From: a virus
DNA: 64,000 bases
IMG/VR virus record: IMGVR_UViG_3300046782_000297
Location: 1-64,000 of that record
Reading direction: 5' to 3' (one strand)
Positions 31,843 through 42,265 of the stretch are shown here, piece after piece. Numbering within the stretch: the first letter of the stretch is position 1; each line of letters begins with the position of its first letter. Made by a program: the position numbers and the translations under genes. The notes below the pieces were generated by a model. The model searched no databases. It saw nothing but the letters and a program-made list of their open reading frames with translations, and was not told the origin of the DNA.

Positions 31843-32904
31843 TTATGTGGGAGGCACGTAGGCCGTAATGAATCCATTAACCACGGTGAGACTCCCATTA
31901 GTTCCAAAACCAGGGGTTATACTCTCTAAAACTACTGTTCCAGAGAATAAGACCGGAGGTAGGGCTACTCCGGAGTCCTTTATCTCCTCCCCTGTAACCC
32001 CTACTACAATATCGGTGGCGACAAACCCCCCACTAGTATCTATCGTCAAATTCCCATTGGAGTCTGGATAGGTGTAGGTCCTGTTGGCTGTATTGTTATG
32101 GACTAAGGTTCCTGTGAACAGTGTCCCGGAGAACCATATGAAATTGCCTACCAGTAAAGTTAGACCAGCAGCAGCCCAGTCTATAAACTCAGTGAGCACC
32201 CCAGCCAGTCTAATAGAGAACCTTCGTATTACATTGTTGGTAGCTGGACTGGACCACTCTGAGGAGTCTTGGTAGACCACACGGGAGACTGCTCCACTGT
32301 CCTGTAGACTCTCTTGAGAGGACATTCCAAATCCAGTTGTTGCTGCCCCACTAGTAAGTCTCTCTTTTAGCCGGACATTTTTGATGATGTTGGTGTCGGC
32401 ATTCTTAAGCTGCTGAAGATAGCCCCCAGTAGTCACGAACTTGGACCCTATCCAAGTGTACTGAGTCTCCTTACCAGTATCGTTCTCAGTGAAGATGAAT
32501 CCAAGGTCAGGAGTACCCAGGTCTCCTGGTATGCTAGCAATGGCTCCAACCATATCCCCAGCTACCCAGGTCCACACTACTGGGCCGGTGAAGTCTGAGC
32601 CTATATAGAGACTGTCACGATCCTCTTCATAGAACAGACCCCCCAGAGCGGCTGGTGTGGTCAGCCGAATGGCATGAGTCCCAGTCTGAGCACTCCCCCC
32701 AAGATTGGTTACAGTGTTGGTTAGGGTCTGGGTGATAAGCTGCTTTATCTGCTGCTGAGTAATCATCTGGGAGGCAGTTGGTAGGGATGCTACCTGCCGT
32801 CTCAGCGCAAACAGATTATCAAATACCATCTTCAACGCCGCATGGTCTGGGTTGGACTCTATGAGGTGCTGGGGATATTGCAGTCCTGGGTCTGGTCTGC
32901 TCAT
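31843..32904 (-). CDS. Probable tail fibre / virion protein, 353 aa
   Basis: The N-terminus is helical with a coiled coil (about 20-70, TQTLTNTVTNLGGSAQ), followed by beta-rich Gly/Thr regions (GGLFYEEDRDSLYIGSDF). The layout fits a fibre whose N-terminus docks to the tail. It overlaps the nozzle gene by 4 nt. No receptor-binding family recognised. Confidence 0.6.
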   Translation of the reverse strand: MSRPDPGLQYPQHLIESNPDHAALKMVFDNLFALRRQVASLPTASQMITQQQIKQLITQTLTNTVTNLGGSAQTGTHAIRLTTPAALGGLFYEEDRDSLYIGSDFTGPVVWTWVAGDMVGAIASIPGDLGTPDLGFIFTENDTGKETQYTWIGSKFVTTGGYLQQLKNADTNIIKNVRLKERLTSGAATTGFGMSSQESLQDSGAVSRVVYQDSSEWSSPATNNVIRRFSIRLAGVLTEFIDWAAAGLTLLVGNFIWFSGTLFTGTLVHNNTANRTYTYPDSNGNLTIDTSGGFVATDIVVGVTGEEIKDSGVALPPVLFSGTVVLESITPGFGTNGSLTVVNGFITAYVPPT

Positions 32905-35900
32905 GACCTGATTCCTACTGGTGCCTCAATATCGTGGGCAAGCTGATAGGGACCTTGCCTGCCCCACTCACCTACATATAGGTCAGACTCACTCAGATAG
33001 GGTGCCCATTCCTCACTGGACACTCCCGTGAAGAAGTAGAGCATGGCCTTATTGAAGGTGAACGGGAACATTGTCTTTTTTAATAATCCTCCAGTTGATG
33101 GTAGTACCAATGGCAGGGGGGCTGTTCCATCCTGCACCGTAATAGTTATGGTTACTGGGGCTGTGGCTCTATAGGCAAAGTTCCATTGTCTCAGATGACC
33201 ATAGCTGGCCCACCCAAATGAGGTGCCCTGAGTCTTCCATTGGGTTACTGAAACTGGCACCCCCTGATACATGGGCTGCCAAGCAAAGATGGTAGTAGGT
33301 CCATCAATTAAATCGAAGTGGTCCGACCAGTTAAAGGTAACCCCCATGTACTTCAGTTCCATACCTATTGGGGCATTGGTCTGGATTCTATTTGTGCTGA
33401 CTGGAACTATGTGGCTACCTACTGAGACCCCACCGACTACTGGGACCACATTCACACTAGACCTAGGGGTTAGGTCAAGGAAGGCATCATTAAACAACTG
33501 ATCCTCCCGAATATCCCCACCATTGTATTCGAATGTGCCGTAGACCCCAATGATGGGGGCAGAATTATCATTGTGGTTGGCAACCTCAGTGTAAACTTTA
33601 CCCGCCGTATCCGTCAGCACCATCATGGCATACCTAGTGGAGGCTGTAAGTACAGTGCCTTCCGGCTGTTCTACCGTATAATGCCTGATGATTAGGTCAG
33701 CATAGTTGTCCACAATCCAGGCAGGGTTAGCCATGTCCCTCAGGTCACAGACTAAGGTTCTGGCCACTCCATTGCTGTCCCGATAGTCAAAGAACAGGTA
33801 AGAGTTACAGTAGGCTAGCCGGAAATCCCCAGCATATTTATAGTCCGGGGCAGCTACCTCACGACTATTGTATATGTAATCTACTGGGGTATTGATTCCC
33901 TCATGGGGGAATAGGGGATACAAGTCTGTATCGGTCAGGGATACTCCAATCCCCCCGGATGTCATCCAGATCCCATCCTTGGCCACAAAGTAGATGATCT
34001 TTCCATCTGTACAGTGGGCGTAGGGTGCTGCAAGCCCCCTGCTTACTGGGGCCTCAACCGGCTGGTAGCGGGTAGCTACTGAACCAAAATTGGGGTATAG
34101 CTTCCACCATCTGCTAGAGGAGGCTACCAGAGCGATGCCGTTGATAACTTCTCCACCCAGTAAAGGCTCAGAAGGCTGAGTGATCTCCTGATTATAGCTA
34201 TCTGGGGCTGAGTCCGGCTGATTTAACTTGGAGAAGTAAAAGTTCCCTGGCCGGAACGGATCTCCCGTACCAAATACCGTACCCTCAGCATCAGGCCCCC
34301 ACAGATAGGGCAGGTGCTGATTGGCAACCTTCGGCTCCAATACGGACAAGGTTGTAGGCGTGGCAGTCCCAGCATTCTCAACAAGTTGGAACAGATAAGC
34401 ATAGTAGTTGGCTGCCGGGGGTGCCGCTAGTGTCTGGGCTGTTGGCCTAGTCCAGAACGTGTAGGCTGTCTGGGAACCTACAGTAACCAGAGTGCCGGGT
34501 AGCCACCTCAATATAGTAGCTGGAGCGGGATTGGTAAACGGGGCTGCCGCAGACCAGATAACCAGGATAGTTGTGCCAGTCACCCTGATGGTAGTGGTGA
34601 TTCCATTGACAGTCCCAGCCGTGATGTTGAAAGGCACATCAATAGTTGGCCAAGGCTCAAAGTTGTCATATTCCAGTAGATCCCCAGCCGCAGCAGCCGT
34701 ATCAAAGTAGTTGTCTACAAATGAGTCCGTCCCCCCAGTCTTACGGGTTGACCCAACATACCGCCAAGAGGTAATGGTGCCACCAAACCTGAATATGTCC
34801 CAGGTGTCCATTTGGGCATCCCCAGTAGTATCAGTCATAAAAAGGATATTAGGCTGCCTTCTGGGACTGACATTGTATCTGGTAGCTGGGGATGGATTGG
34901 ACTTAACCCCAGTAACTGAGCTTCTACCACGGGTGATATAGAACAGGGGGGTATTGGCCCCCACATCTGGATGACCACCCCCACCTACGAACAGCCCACC
35001 AAAAGCAATGGTAACCACGTCAGTAGTCTGCACCTCAATACGGATACCATTGCAATCGGATAGGGTCCGGTTGAGGTTATTGCCTGCTCGTATTAGCTGC
35101 CTAGTAGGAACAAAGAGCGTAGTCCACTGATTGGATGGCAACGGCACAGTGGTAGTTACTACTACTGGATTCGGCTGGACATTACCCTGAAAGGACAAGT
35201 CTGTATTATTGGCGGCTGGATTATCCACAACCTGAGTAACCTGGGTTGCCGCTGGGGGGTGGAATACCAAATCGTTTACAGTGAACTGGATGTAGAAGTA
35301 GTTATCTGTATAGTTTACAGTCTGGTCAACATTGAACTTTATAGTCCCGATGACCAATTTGGACAGATCACTAATGTTGATGCCAATACCAATGTAATCA
35401 TCCTGTTGGGCTATCTCATTGGTGGGATTCATCAACTGCTCGAATGGGTTGGTGCCCAGAGCTTGGGCGTAGTTAGCCGTGCCAGTTCCACTTGTTGTGC
35501 TGGATACGCTGGCAGACTGGATAGTATCCCCAGCCGTGACAAGGTTGGCCCCTGTCACTACAATAGCCCCAATACCTGAGATTACGTCTCCAGCCACGAA
35601 AGCATTAGCGGTGCTAACTTCAAAACAGATGGTTCCGTCCGGCCCTGTAGTGGTGGACAGCACAAAGCACTTCTCAGTAGTAGCCCCATGAGCCAACTTG
35701 ACTAGGGCCGACCGGCGCAAAGAGGCTATAACTGAATCTGTATAGATGGAGGCTGCCTGAGGGTTGCCTGCCTGAAATGTTGGTGATGTGGCATTGGACG
35801 GGAATTGGGTAGCCGCGATAACACAGCGCCCAGTAGTCCCAGCATAGTAGAAGATGGAAGCGATAACAAGATTGGTATTCCCGTTGATCGGGGGTAACAC

Positions 35901-36623
35901 ATCCTGCACCACCGTGATGATATTGTCCCCTCCTTTATCAAGCTCGATAACCATGCCAAGCTGGAACTCATCAGTGTTAGCCACCTCTAGGCTATACCGC
36001 TTATCTACTCCTGAGGCTGGGTCTGCGAAAATGGACCCAATGTTAGATACTGGTAGTCTAAATGTATCTGAGGTGGCTCCTCCAGTTCCTCCAGGTGTCC
36101 AAGCTGCTGCATTTCCAGTAAACTCATAAACAGCAAAGGATTCGGGGCAAGCACTAGGAGGATTCTGCTGTTCCTCCAGTCCCACATTAGACATAGTTAC
36201 TGCATTCAGGCTGTCGGGCACAGAGAACTTCTGGTAATCATTCTGGGTCCCTATGTACATATAGGGATTGGGTGACTGGTTGGGGCGGAACGGAATCATC
36301 CAGGCCCCCAGAGAAGTTCCAGCTAGAGTCCCAACCAAAGTCCCATTGTCCAGATAAATCTGGTTATTGGCATTGCGGGCCAGGAATCTGGGCATACTGT
36401 CTGTAGCCAAAGCTGCATAGGCTCTGATGTCCGTAATAGCTGCATTGGTTGTGGCAAACAGCAAATCATATCCCGGACGAGTGGCCACAGTCTGAATATC
36501 ATAAGATCGAATGTTCTGAGAGTAGGGAGACTTAGTAGCCTCAATAGAATCAGCCGGGGCATTGATTTTAATGCCCTGAAAGTGTGCTCTCCAGCCTCCC
36601 TCCGGCCTTTGGAATCCTGCCAT
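32901..36623 (-). CDS. Tail nozzle (T7 gp12 / P22 gp10-like), 1240 aa
   Basis: Starts with RPEGGWRAHFQGIKINAPAD and IRSYDIQTVATRPGYDLL, typical of the large podoviral tail proteins that begin with a domain organised around the genome-stabilising nozzle. Long alternating beta segments follow, ending WAPYLSESDLYVGEWGRQG. No enzyme motif. A palindrome copy with final C (33590-33602) is read in frame. The next gene is the adaptor-type gene, as expected. Confidence 0.75.
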   Translation of the reverse strand: MAGFQRPEGGWRAHFQGIKINAPADSIEATKSPYSQNIRSYDIQTVATRPGYDLLFATTNAAITDIRAYAALATDSMPRFLARNANNQIYLDNGTLVGTLAGTSLGAWMIPFRPNQSPNPYMYIGTQNDYQKFSVPDSLNAVTMSNVGLEEQQNPPSACPESFAVYEFTGNAAAWTPGGTGGATSDTFRLPVSNIGSIFADPASGVDKRYSLEVANTDEFQLGMVIELDKGGDNIITVVQDVLPPINGNTNLVIASIFYYAGTTGRCVIAATQFPSNATSPTFQAGNPQAASIYTDSVIASLRRSALVKLAHGATTEKCFVLSTTTGPDGTICFEVSTANAFVAGDVISGIGAIVVTGANLVTAGDTIQSASVSSTTSGTGTANYAQALGTNPFEQLMNPTNEIAQQDDYIGIGINISDLSKLVIGTIKFNVDQTVNYTDNYFYIQFTVNDLVFHPPAATQVTQVVDNPAANNTDLSFQGNVQPNPVVVTTTVPLPSNQWTTLFVPTRQLIRAGNNLNRTLSDCNGIRIEVQTTDVVTIAFGGLFVGGGGHPDVGANTPLFYITRGRSSVTGVKSNPSPATRYNVSPRRQPNILFMTDTTGDAQMDTWDIFRFGGTITSWRYVGSTRKTGGTDSFVDNYFDTAAAAGDLLEYDNFEPWPTIDVPFNITAGTVNGITTTIRVTGTTILVIWSAAAPFTNPAPATILRWLPGTLVTVGSQTAYTFWTRPTAQTLAAPPAANYYAYLFQLVENAGTATPTTLSVLEPKVANQHLPYLWGPDAEGTVFGTGDPFRPGNFYFSKLNQPDSAPDSYNQEITQPSEPLLGGEVINGIALVASSSRWWKLYPNFGSVATRYQPVEAPVSRGLAAPYAHCTDGKIIYFVAKDGIWMTSGGIGVSLTDTDLYPLFPHEGINTPVDYIYNSREVAAPDYKYAGDFRLAYCNSYLFFDYRDSNGVARTLVCDLRDMANPAWIVDNYADLIIRHYTVEQPEGTVLTASTRYAMMVLTDTAGKVYTEVANHNDNSAPIIGVYGTFEYNGGDIREDQLFNDAFLDLTPRSSVNVVPVVGGVSVGSHIVPVSTNRIQTNAPIGMELKYMGVTFNWSDHFDLIDGPTTIFAWQPMYQGVPVSVTQWKTQGTSFGWASYGHLRQWNFAYRATAPVTITITVQDGTAPLPLVLPSTGGLLKKTMFPFTFNKAMLYFFTGVSSEEWAPYLSESDLYVGEWGRQGPYQLAHDIEAPVGIRS

Positions 36624-37975
36624 TACTGCTCATCCTCTGGTGTAAAGTTTACATCGTCATATACTGGATTAGCCTCAGCCTGTAGCTGACTAAGCTCATA
36701 GGTGGGTTTAGTGAACTCCCCTAACTCATTGAGCTTATGGTTGTAGACTAATGCCTGTTTGTGGAACCTCTGGACTAGAGGGATAGTGCTGATAAACTCA
36801 GTCCCGCCCATCTTTAATGCCGCCATATGCTGGGCATAGTCCAGGATGGCTTCTAGGTCATCCTTACTAACCTGAACAAAGTCCCCATCATTAACTGGGA
36901 CTGGGGCATTCTCCACCACCATCATGGTCACGGCATAAACTGCATCAGGTCTAGGGCCTATAGCAATTAGATTCAGGCCAGCCACTCCCAGCATGTCGGG
37001 TGACCCTACTGGTTCTGCCTGCCAGCCCACCCGGTAATCATCATAGTTTTGGATTGCATCAATATCCAAAGGCAGGTTATTGATACGGGCATAGAGGATA
37101 GCTGGAGAATTCATCAGTATGGCTAGCCCCTGCCTATACCTCATCTCGCAGTACTGTGCCCTGATCGGGTCCTTAGCATTGCTCTCCCGGCTAAATAGGT
37201 CAGCCAAGGCACCCCACTTAATAACCCATGCGAAGTCATCCGGCACACCCAGCAGTGTGGAATTCTGGTCAGTCAGGGCTGGGCCAGCATCCACGGTGAG
37301 CACATCATATTGCCCAGGTACAGCGGGCTGAGTATCCACATCAAAACTTAATGGAGGCTCAGAGGACTGCCGGTAAGACGTAGGTTCACCAGGATCATTG
37401 GTTGTGTAGTTGGTGTCAAAAGCCTGCAATGCCCATTGGTCATCGGCCAGCAATGGGCTGGCTGTGAAACCTGATGGAGTAGTGACCGGCAACCACGCCA
37501 CCCTCCTAATGTCAATCACTGAATCCGGCAGAATAGTCCGACCTGGATTGGCGGGCACATTGCGCTGAGTGATCGTACAGCCAGTTATAGAAAGTACTTC
37601 GTCACGTCTCCTCTGGATGGCATTGAGAATGTCGGCAATACTGAACTGGGCTGAACCTGTCCATGCCAATGGATATACTGAGGTGACTGGCTCTAATAGA
37701 TGATACTGGATCATCTGAATAAGGTCATTGTCGGTAAGTGTGTATGCCCTCAGAGTGTTGGCAAGAGCCGGGATGTTGTACCAGAATTGGCTATTGTCTG
37801 TCTGGAATATAAACTCAGACTTCCAGAAGGAAGTCAGTCCATTCCAAGTCCTAAGTGCCTCCACAATGTAGGCATTCTTTTCAGCATTAGACCAGAAAGA
37901 ATTAGCTGTTGTATCAAATAGCCGCTCAGAGAGTTGGGTGCGGATCTGACCTAAGTTAGAATAGGTATAGGGCAT
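36623..37975 (-). CDS. Adaptor / tail-connector protein (gp11-like), 450 aa
   Basis: Begins with helical YSNLGQIRTQLSERLFD then FWSNAEKNAYIVEALRTWNG, a signature of proteins that dock the portal to the tail in podoviruses. The rest is beta-rich. The ATG overlaps the nozzle stop. A palindrome (36641-36653) sits near its 3' end, read as Val-Asn-Phe-Thr. Assignment rests on N-terminal pattern and position. Confidence 0.7.
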   Translation of the reverse strand: MPYTYSNLGQIRTQLSERLFDTTANSFWSNAEKNAYIVEALRTWNGLTSFWKSEFIFQTDNSQFWYNIPALANTLRAYTLTDNDLIQMIQYHLLEPVTSVYPLAWTGSAQFSIADILNAIQRRRDEVLSITGCTITQRNVPANPGRTILPDSVIDIRRVAWLPVTTPSGFTASPLLADDQWALQAFDTNYTTNDPGEPTSYRQSSEPPLSFDVDTQPAVPGQYDVLTVDAGPALTDQNSTLLGVPDDFAWVIKWGALADLFSRESNAKDPIRAQYCEMRYRQGLAILMNSPAILYARINNLPLDIDAIQNYDDYRVGWQAEPVGSPDMLGVAGLNLIAIGPRPDAVYAVTMMVVENAPVPVNDGDFVQVSKDDLEAILDYAQHMAALKMGGTEFISTIPLVQRFHKQALVYNHKLNELGEFTKPTYELSQLQAEANPVYDDVNFTPEDEQ

Positions 37976-40132
37976 TTAGTTCCACTTCTTCCGCACTTTG
38001 ATAAATAGCGTTAACGACCCAAGGTCTACCGGAAAAATCGTGGTGTTTGTGAGCAACACAACAACTGTGTCCAGCGCGGCGTAGGCATAGAAGATCAGCC
38101 CATCCGACTGAAGATTGGTAGCTAGCTCAACGAAATCACCTACCGCAGACCCTGTTACAGATATCGTTGTTTTAACGCTGTTCCCGGCCATCCCAACGGC
38201 GGGTACGCTTGGCGGGTCCCATGTCGCTTCAACATATAGCGGGATGAACACTGGATCTGGGACATTCGAGATGTAGTTGTCGCCCCACGACTGGTCATAT
38301 ACATCGACACTGAACGGGGCGTAGTCCAGTCTATTGTTATCAATGGTGTTGCCAGATGAACTGACCTTAATCCCAATCTTTCCATTCCCGGTGTTGTAAA
38401 AATCGGCAACCGAGTTCCCTGTGATGACGTTGTTTGCTCCAGTCTTGATGCCGCCGACCGTGGTAACTGGGCCATTATTATTGTTCAGCGTGTTATTGCT
38501 TATCAGGTGAAAAAACCCAAGACCTCCATCAATCCAAAATCCCGATGCGACCGTTGCTGAATTCCAGGCATTTCCCTGGCAGATGTTTGAAGTGCTGCCA
38601 CTGCCGCCCATATAGATCTGGCCAGAGAAGTAGCCGACGTTCCCACTGAATACGCAGCCGCCGGAGTTCATGAAGTCAATTTCGCGGCCCGTGCGTGTTG
38701 TGCCAAAGGTGTTATTGCTGATGATATTCACTCCACCGTTGACGACGATGCTCGTTGTGCTGAAGGCTCCGGTCTGGAAACAGCTACTGCAAATCGAGTT
38801 ATTTCGACCGTCGATCTGAATGACTGTGCCAGTATTGCGATTAAATTGGCACCCCCAGACATTGACATAATCTCCCTTGAGGTAGATGAACAACTGGTTA
38901 CTGTCCGGCTCCGTGATCGTCTCCGCCTCAAATCTGATATCTGATATGTTATTCGTGCTTACACCTGTCAACTCCGCCTGAATATAAGGAGCAAGGTGGT
39001 TGACTTCCATCCGTCCACCGTGGATTCCAATTGACTCACATGCACCATTACCTCCGGTCGGATTCAGCCAGAGCGCAGGTTTCCCAACATCCCCACATTC
39101 GGTTATCACAAAGTCTGTGATCTGCGACTTCACCACAAAGTCGCAATTAATCGCGCACCCTTTAATGAAATGGAAATTACAGTTGCTGACGGTAGACTCC
39201 GTGAAGTCATGAAGATCCAGTGCTGCCGTACAGGTGTAGAATCGGTTCAGGACATCCATAAAGCACAGGCCTTGAACCTTTCCACCGTTAGTCCCTCGAT
39301 CAGGCAAGTATATTGGCTGGGCTTGAAAGCGGAATATAGGACCAGAGATATCTGCTCCAAGAACAATAGCAGGACCATCCGTAGTGAACGTGTCTCCGGC
39401 CATCTCCGATAGTAGAGTGATCGGCTTCAACGAGGACCATACCACCGTATCTTTCACAAGATATTTTTCATTATGTGACGATGGGAAGAATACCGTTCCA
39501 CCATTTGCTACAACAGCCGCCGCGACAGCCTTCAGAGCAGGAGTCGCGTCCGTAATCCCGTCCGTTGGGGTAAAGAACGGAGCAGCGGTCACATCGAGCC
39601 AGAGAGGGGTTGGGTCGAATGCCCGCAAATCTCCAATGGTAAACGGTGAGGCAATACCCAATCCAGAAAAGTTCACATCGTAGTTGCCATTCGGGACATA
39701 GAAGAACCATGTACCGTCAACGGATGCCGTGAAAGGATTCGCTTTCGGCGTTCCGACATCATCGGAATAGAGCGTTGCCAACCCGAGGGAGGTAGCTGTA
39801 CCCCCACCAGATGCAGTATCACCCCCAAACTGAGCAAAAGTGAATGTAGTTGGTGCAACAGAGGTTATAATGAAAGTGCCATCAAAGGAGGAGTCTGTGA
39901 CCCCTGTAATATTTACACTCTGGCCCTGAGCAAACCCGTACCCGGCAGGCATAGTTACCGTAACAATGTTGCCATTCCTAACTATATTGCTGATATTCAG
40001 GGAAATTGGGGTATGGATATACACGGTCACAGTAGCTAATGGGAAAGACCCCTGCACCTTAGTGGTGGAAGAGAGTCCTCCCAGAGCTACAATTGTGTTA
40101 CCTTTTTCAACCCAGCCTTGTGCTTTCTGCAT
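37976..40132 (-). CDS. Beta-helix tailspike, 718 aa
   Basis: Residues 1-170 form an N-terminal adaptor domain (GGLSSTTKVQGSFPLATVTV, then ATLYSDDVGTPKANPFTAS) shared with the next gene. Residues 190-650 are a parallel beta-helix of the pectate-lyase-3 type (FFTPTDGITDATPALKAVAA, FFPSS). The 3' two thirds (38.0-39.7 kb) use more CpG than their neighbours and contain no palindrome, suggesting a swapped receptor-binding module. It has no signal peptide, unlike its paralog. Confidence 0.82.
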   Translation of the reverse strand: MQKAQGWVEKGNTIVALGGLSSTTKVQGSFPLATVTVYIHTPISLNISNIVRNGNIVTVTMPAGYGFAQGQSVNITGVTDSSFDGTFIITSVAPTTFTFAQFGGDTASGGGTATSLGLATLYSDDVGTPKANPFTASVDGTWFFYVPNGNYDVNFSGLGIASPFTIGDLRAFDPTPLWLDVTAAPFFTPTDGITDATPALKAVAAAVVANGGTVFFPSSHNEKYLVKDTVVWSSLKPITLLSEMAGDTFTTDGPAIVLGADISGPIFRFQAQPIYLPDRGTNGGKVQGLCFMDVLNRFYTCTAALDLHDFTESTVSNCNFHFIKGCAINCDFVVKSQITDFVITECGDVGKPALWLNPTGGNGACESIGIHGGRMEVNHLAPYIQAELTGVSTNNISDIRFEAETITEPDSNQLFIYLKGDYVNVWGCQFNRNTGTVIQIDGRNNSICSSCFQTGAFSTTSIVVNGGVNIISNNTFGTTRTGREIDFMNSGGCVFSGNVGYFSGQIYMGGSGSTSNICQGNAWNSATVASGFWIDGGLGFFHLISNNTLNNNNGPVTTVGGIKTGANNVITGNSVADFYNTGNGKIGIKVSSSGNTIDNNRLDYAPFSVDVYDQSWGDNYISNVPDPVFIPLYVEATWDPPSVPAVGMAGNSVKTTISVTGSAVGDFVELATNLQSDGLIFYAYAALDTVVVLLTNTTIFPVDLGSLTLFIKVRKKWN

Positions 40133-40135
40133 ATA

Positions 40136-42265
40136 TTAACAGGTTGTCGATGTGAGCAGCCCAAGTGTGAAGGTCATAGTGCAGGTCCCACTACCCGCCG
40201 CATTCCTGACTGTCACTACGGCTGATACTGCATTAGAGCCATCTAGTAAGGCCAACCACCCAGTATTCGTTCCATTACCAGTCGCTTTTCCCCAGATTGT
40301 AGTATTAGCCCCACCACTCTCATTCAAATACACATCCCCAACATTGCCGGTGACAACCCCGTTTGGGTTCCCAGCCCCTCTGACAATTTGGCTTCCATTA
40401 GCTCCTCCCATCCTGATAACCGAGGGGTTAAATACAGCATCCTTGTTGGGGTCCTCCCCTAAGGTGACCCTTCCGCTGGAATCTATCTTGACCATTCCTT
40501 TCGGATTAGTCCCATCATTAGCTGCTAGCCACTTCTCATTAGCAATCACAAGAGGATTACCATTCGTGGTACGGTCGCCAGCCAGAGATAGGGTTCCGCC
40601 AGTATAGGCATTTTGGGCATCCCCATCAATTTCAACATGGTCATTAGTATTGCTGATACGGATAATCTTCTTCTCTACCCCAGATGCAATGGTGGATGCC
40701 AAGGCATTGTTGTCAACCAAGGCAATGGAGTTGACGGGGTTTGCAACCCCTAGACCTAACCGGGGAACCTGGGTATTAGATGCTGTTGCATCATTGTAAT
40801 CCCAGTCGATAAAAACAGACCCCCCAGTTACAATTGTAGCCCCGGCATTAATGTCAAAGAAATTACCAGAGGCTTTAATACTGACGGAGGTATCAACGTT
40901 TAACGCTACCCCAGTACGAGAATACAAGTTGTCTAGGAGCTTTACACCACCAATGGAATTTCTGAAGTAATACCCATTCTGATTAACCGAAGCCGCCGCA
41001 TAGCAATTCCGAACTGTGGTATTGAACGTTGATATGTTCCCTGGAGACCAGAAAATAGTATATCCAGCCGCATTGGTGGACTGCTCCGTCCGGCAATTGT
41101 TAATCGAGTTGTTGTAGCTAGTAACCAATTCCCCAGAACTTAAATAATAGAACCCGTAGGTTCCACCAACCCATGCCTGATAGCCGTCCCATGTATTGTT
41201 GGTCAGCCATACCCCGGAATCAACTATCCAAATGGGATTTATACTGACAGCACTACCGTTAATGCAATTGCAGGCATATATGTTATAGAAGTGGGAGTGA
41301 TCCATCTGAACAATGTTGCTATTCGGATCGGCCACAATATGGAATGGCTTATCAGCGAAGTCTGTAATGTCATGAACATCAAATGTCTGTCTCCCCCCAA
41401 GTTGCATCCCAGTGCTGGCATTAGTGGTATCATGCCAATTTGATATAGCAACATGGGAGATTACTAACTCCTCGGCATCCACAACATTGATGGCAGTTTT
41501 AACTCTGGAGGTATTCACAATGGCATCCAGAGTGAGTCCCGTTATTTGACCATAGCCTATGGTCACGGATGAGAGAGCTTTCCATAATATGAGGTTGGCT
41601 GTACCGGAAGGATTGAATTCCAATACAGTTACTGCTTCCCCCAACCCCACAATGGTTGTACCACTAAATGCCACCCTCTGCTCTACTGTAGTGGTGAAGA
41701 CAGCGGCACCCAGCAGCAGATTGACCGGCCCATTTGCACTAGCAAATATGTTCTGGGTGATGTTCTGATTACCACGAAAATTACGGGCATCAGCAGTTCC
41801 ACCCGTACTGGGCAGAGCGGCTATGCAGGAAGCTATCTTAGCCCCTGCATTGGCCCCAATATATCGAGGAGTGGAACAGTCAAATACTGGCCCCGTAGAT
41901 GGATCATATATGGTGACACTGGGAAGAGTGATAGGGGATGGAATCCCAGCCCCAGACCTAACTATGTCGTATTGACCATTGTTGGTAAAGAACGTCCAAG
42001 AACCATTGAGGTTTGCCGTAAATGGGTTACTCAGAGGAGTTGGCACAGTCCCATTGTCGGAGTAGATAGTTGCCAGAGTAACAGTTCCAGCACCATAGAC
42101 TGTAATGACACACTGGGGGAAACTCCGCTGGACATTAGTGGAACTATTCAGCCCACCGGAAACTACCTTCTGGTTGCCAGTTTCGCAGAACCCATTGGCT
42201 GCCCCCAGGGAGTAGCCCATGCAGGGGAAGAGTAGGAAGAGTAGAAGTGTAAACTTTACACGCAT
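40136..42265 (-). CDS. Signal-peptide paralog of the tailspike, 709 aa
   Basis: Residues 1-20 form a signal peptide (MRVKFTLLLFLLFPCMGYSL), and the palindrome at 42248-42260 encodes part of it (Val-Lys-Phe-Thr). The next 130 residues align with the tailspike adaptor (VVSGGLNSSTNVQRSFP, IYSDNGTVPTPLSNPFTANL), then comes a beta-helix. Same architecture as the neighbour, but exported. It could be a spike that is secreted or displayed, or a soluble decoy. Role unknown. Confidence 0.78.
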   Translation of the reverse strand: MRVKFTLLLFLLFPCMGYSLGAANGFCETGNQKVVSGGLNSSTNVQRSFPQCVITVYGAGTVTLATIYSDNGTVPTPLSNPFTANLNGSWTFFTNNGQYDIVRSGAGIPSPITLPSVTIYDPSTGPVFDCSTPRYIGANAGAKIASCIAALPSTGGTADARNFRGNQNITQNIFASANGPVNLLLGAAVFTTTVEQRVAFSGTTIVGLGEAVTVLEFNPSGTANLILWKALSSVTIGYGQITGLTLDAIVNTSRVKTAINVVDAEELVISHVAISNWHDTTNASTGMQLGGRQTFDVHDITDFADKPFHIVADPNSNIVQMDHSHFYNIYACNCINGSAVSINPIWIVDSGVWLTNNTWDGYQAWVGGTYGFYYLSSGELVTSYNNSINNCRTEQSTNAAGYTIFWSPGNISTFNTTVRNCYAAASVNQNGYYFRNSIGGVKLLDNLYSRTGVALNVDTSVSIKASGNFFDINAGATIVTGGSVFIDWDYNDATASNTQVPRLGLGVANPVNSIALVDNNALASTIASGVEKKIIRISNTNDHVEIDGDAQNAYTGGTLSLAGDRTTNGNPLVIANEKWLAANDGTNPKGMVKIDSSGRVTLGEDPNKDAVFNPSVIRMGGANGSQIVRGAGNPNGVVTGNVGDVYLNESGGANTTIWGKATGNGTNTGWLALLDGSNAVSAVVTVRNAAGSGTCTMTFTLGLLTSTTC

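Noticed and set aside
35307-35319. TGTATAGTTTACA near-match
   Set aside because: One internal mismatch to a core that is otherwise invariant; counted outside the family.
39905-39917. TGTAATATTTACA near-match
   Set aside because: Two mismatches in the core; likely chance.
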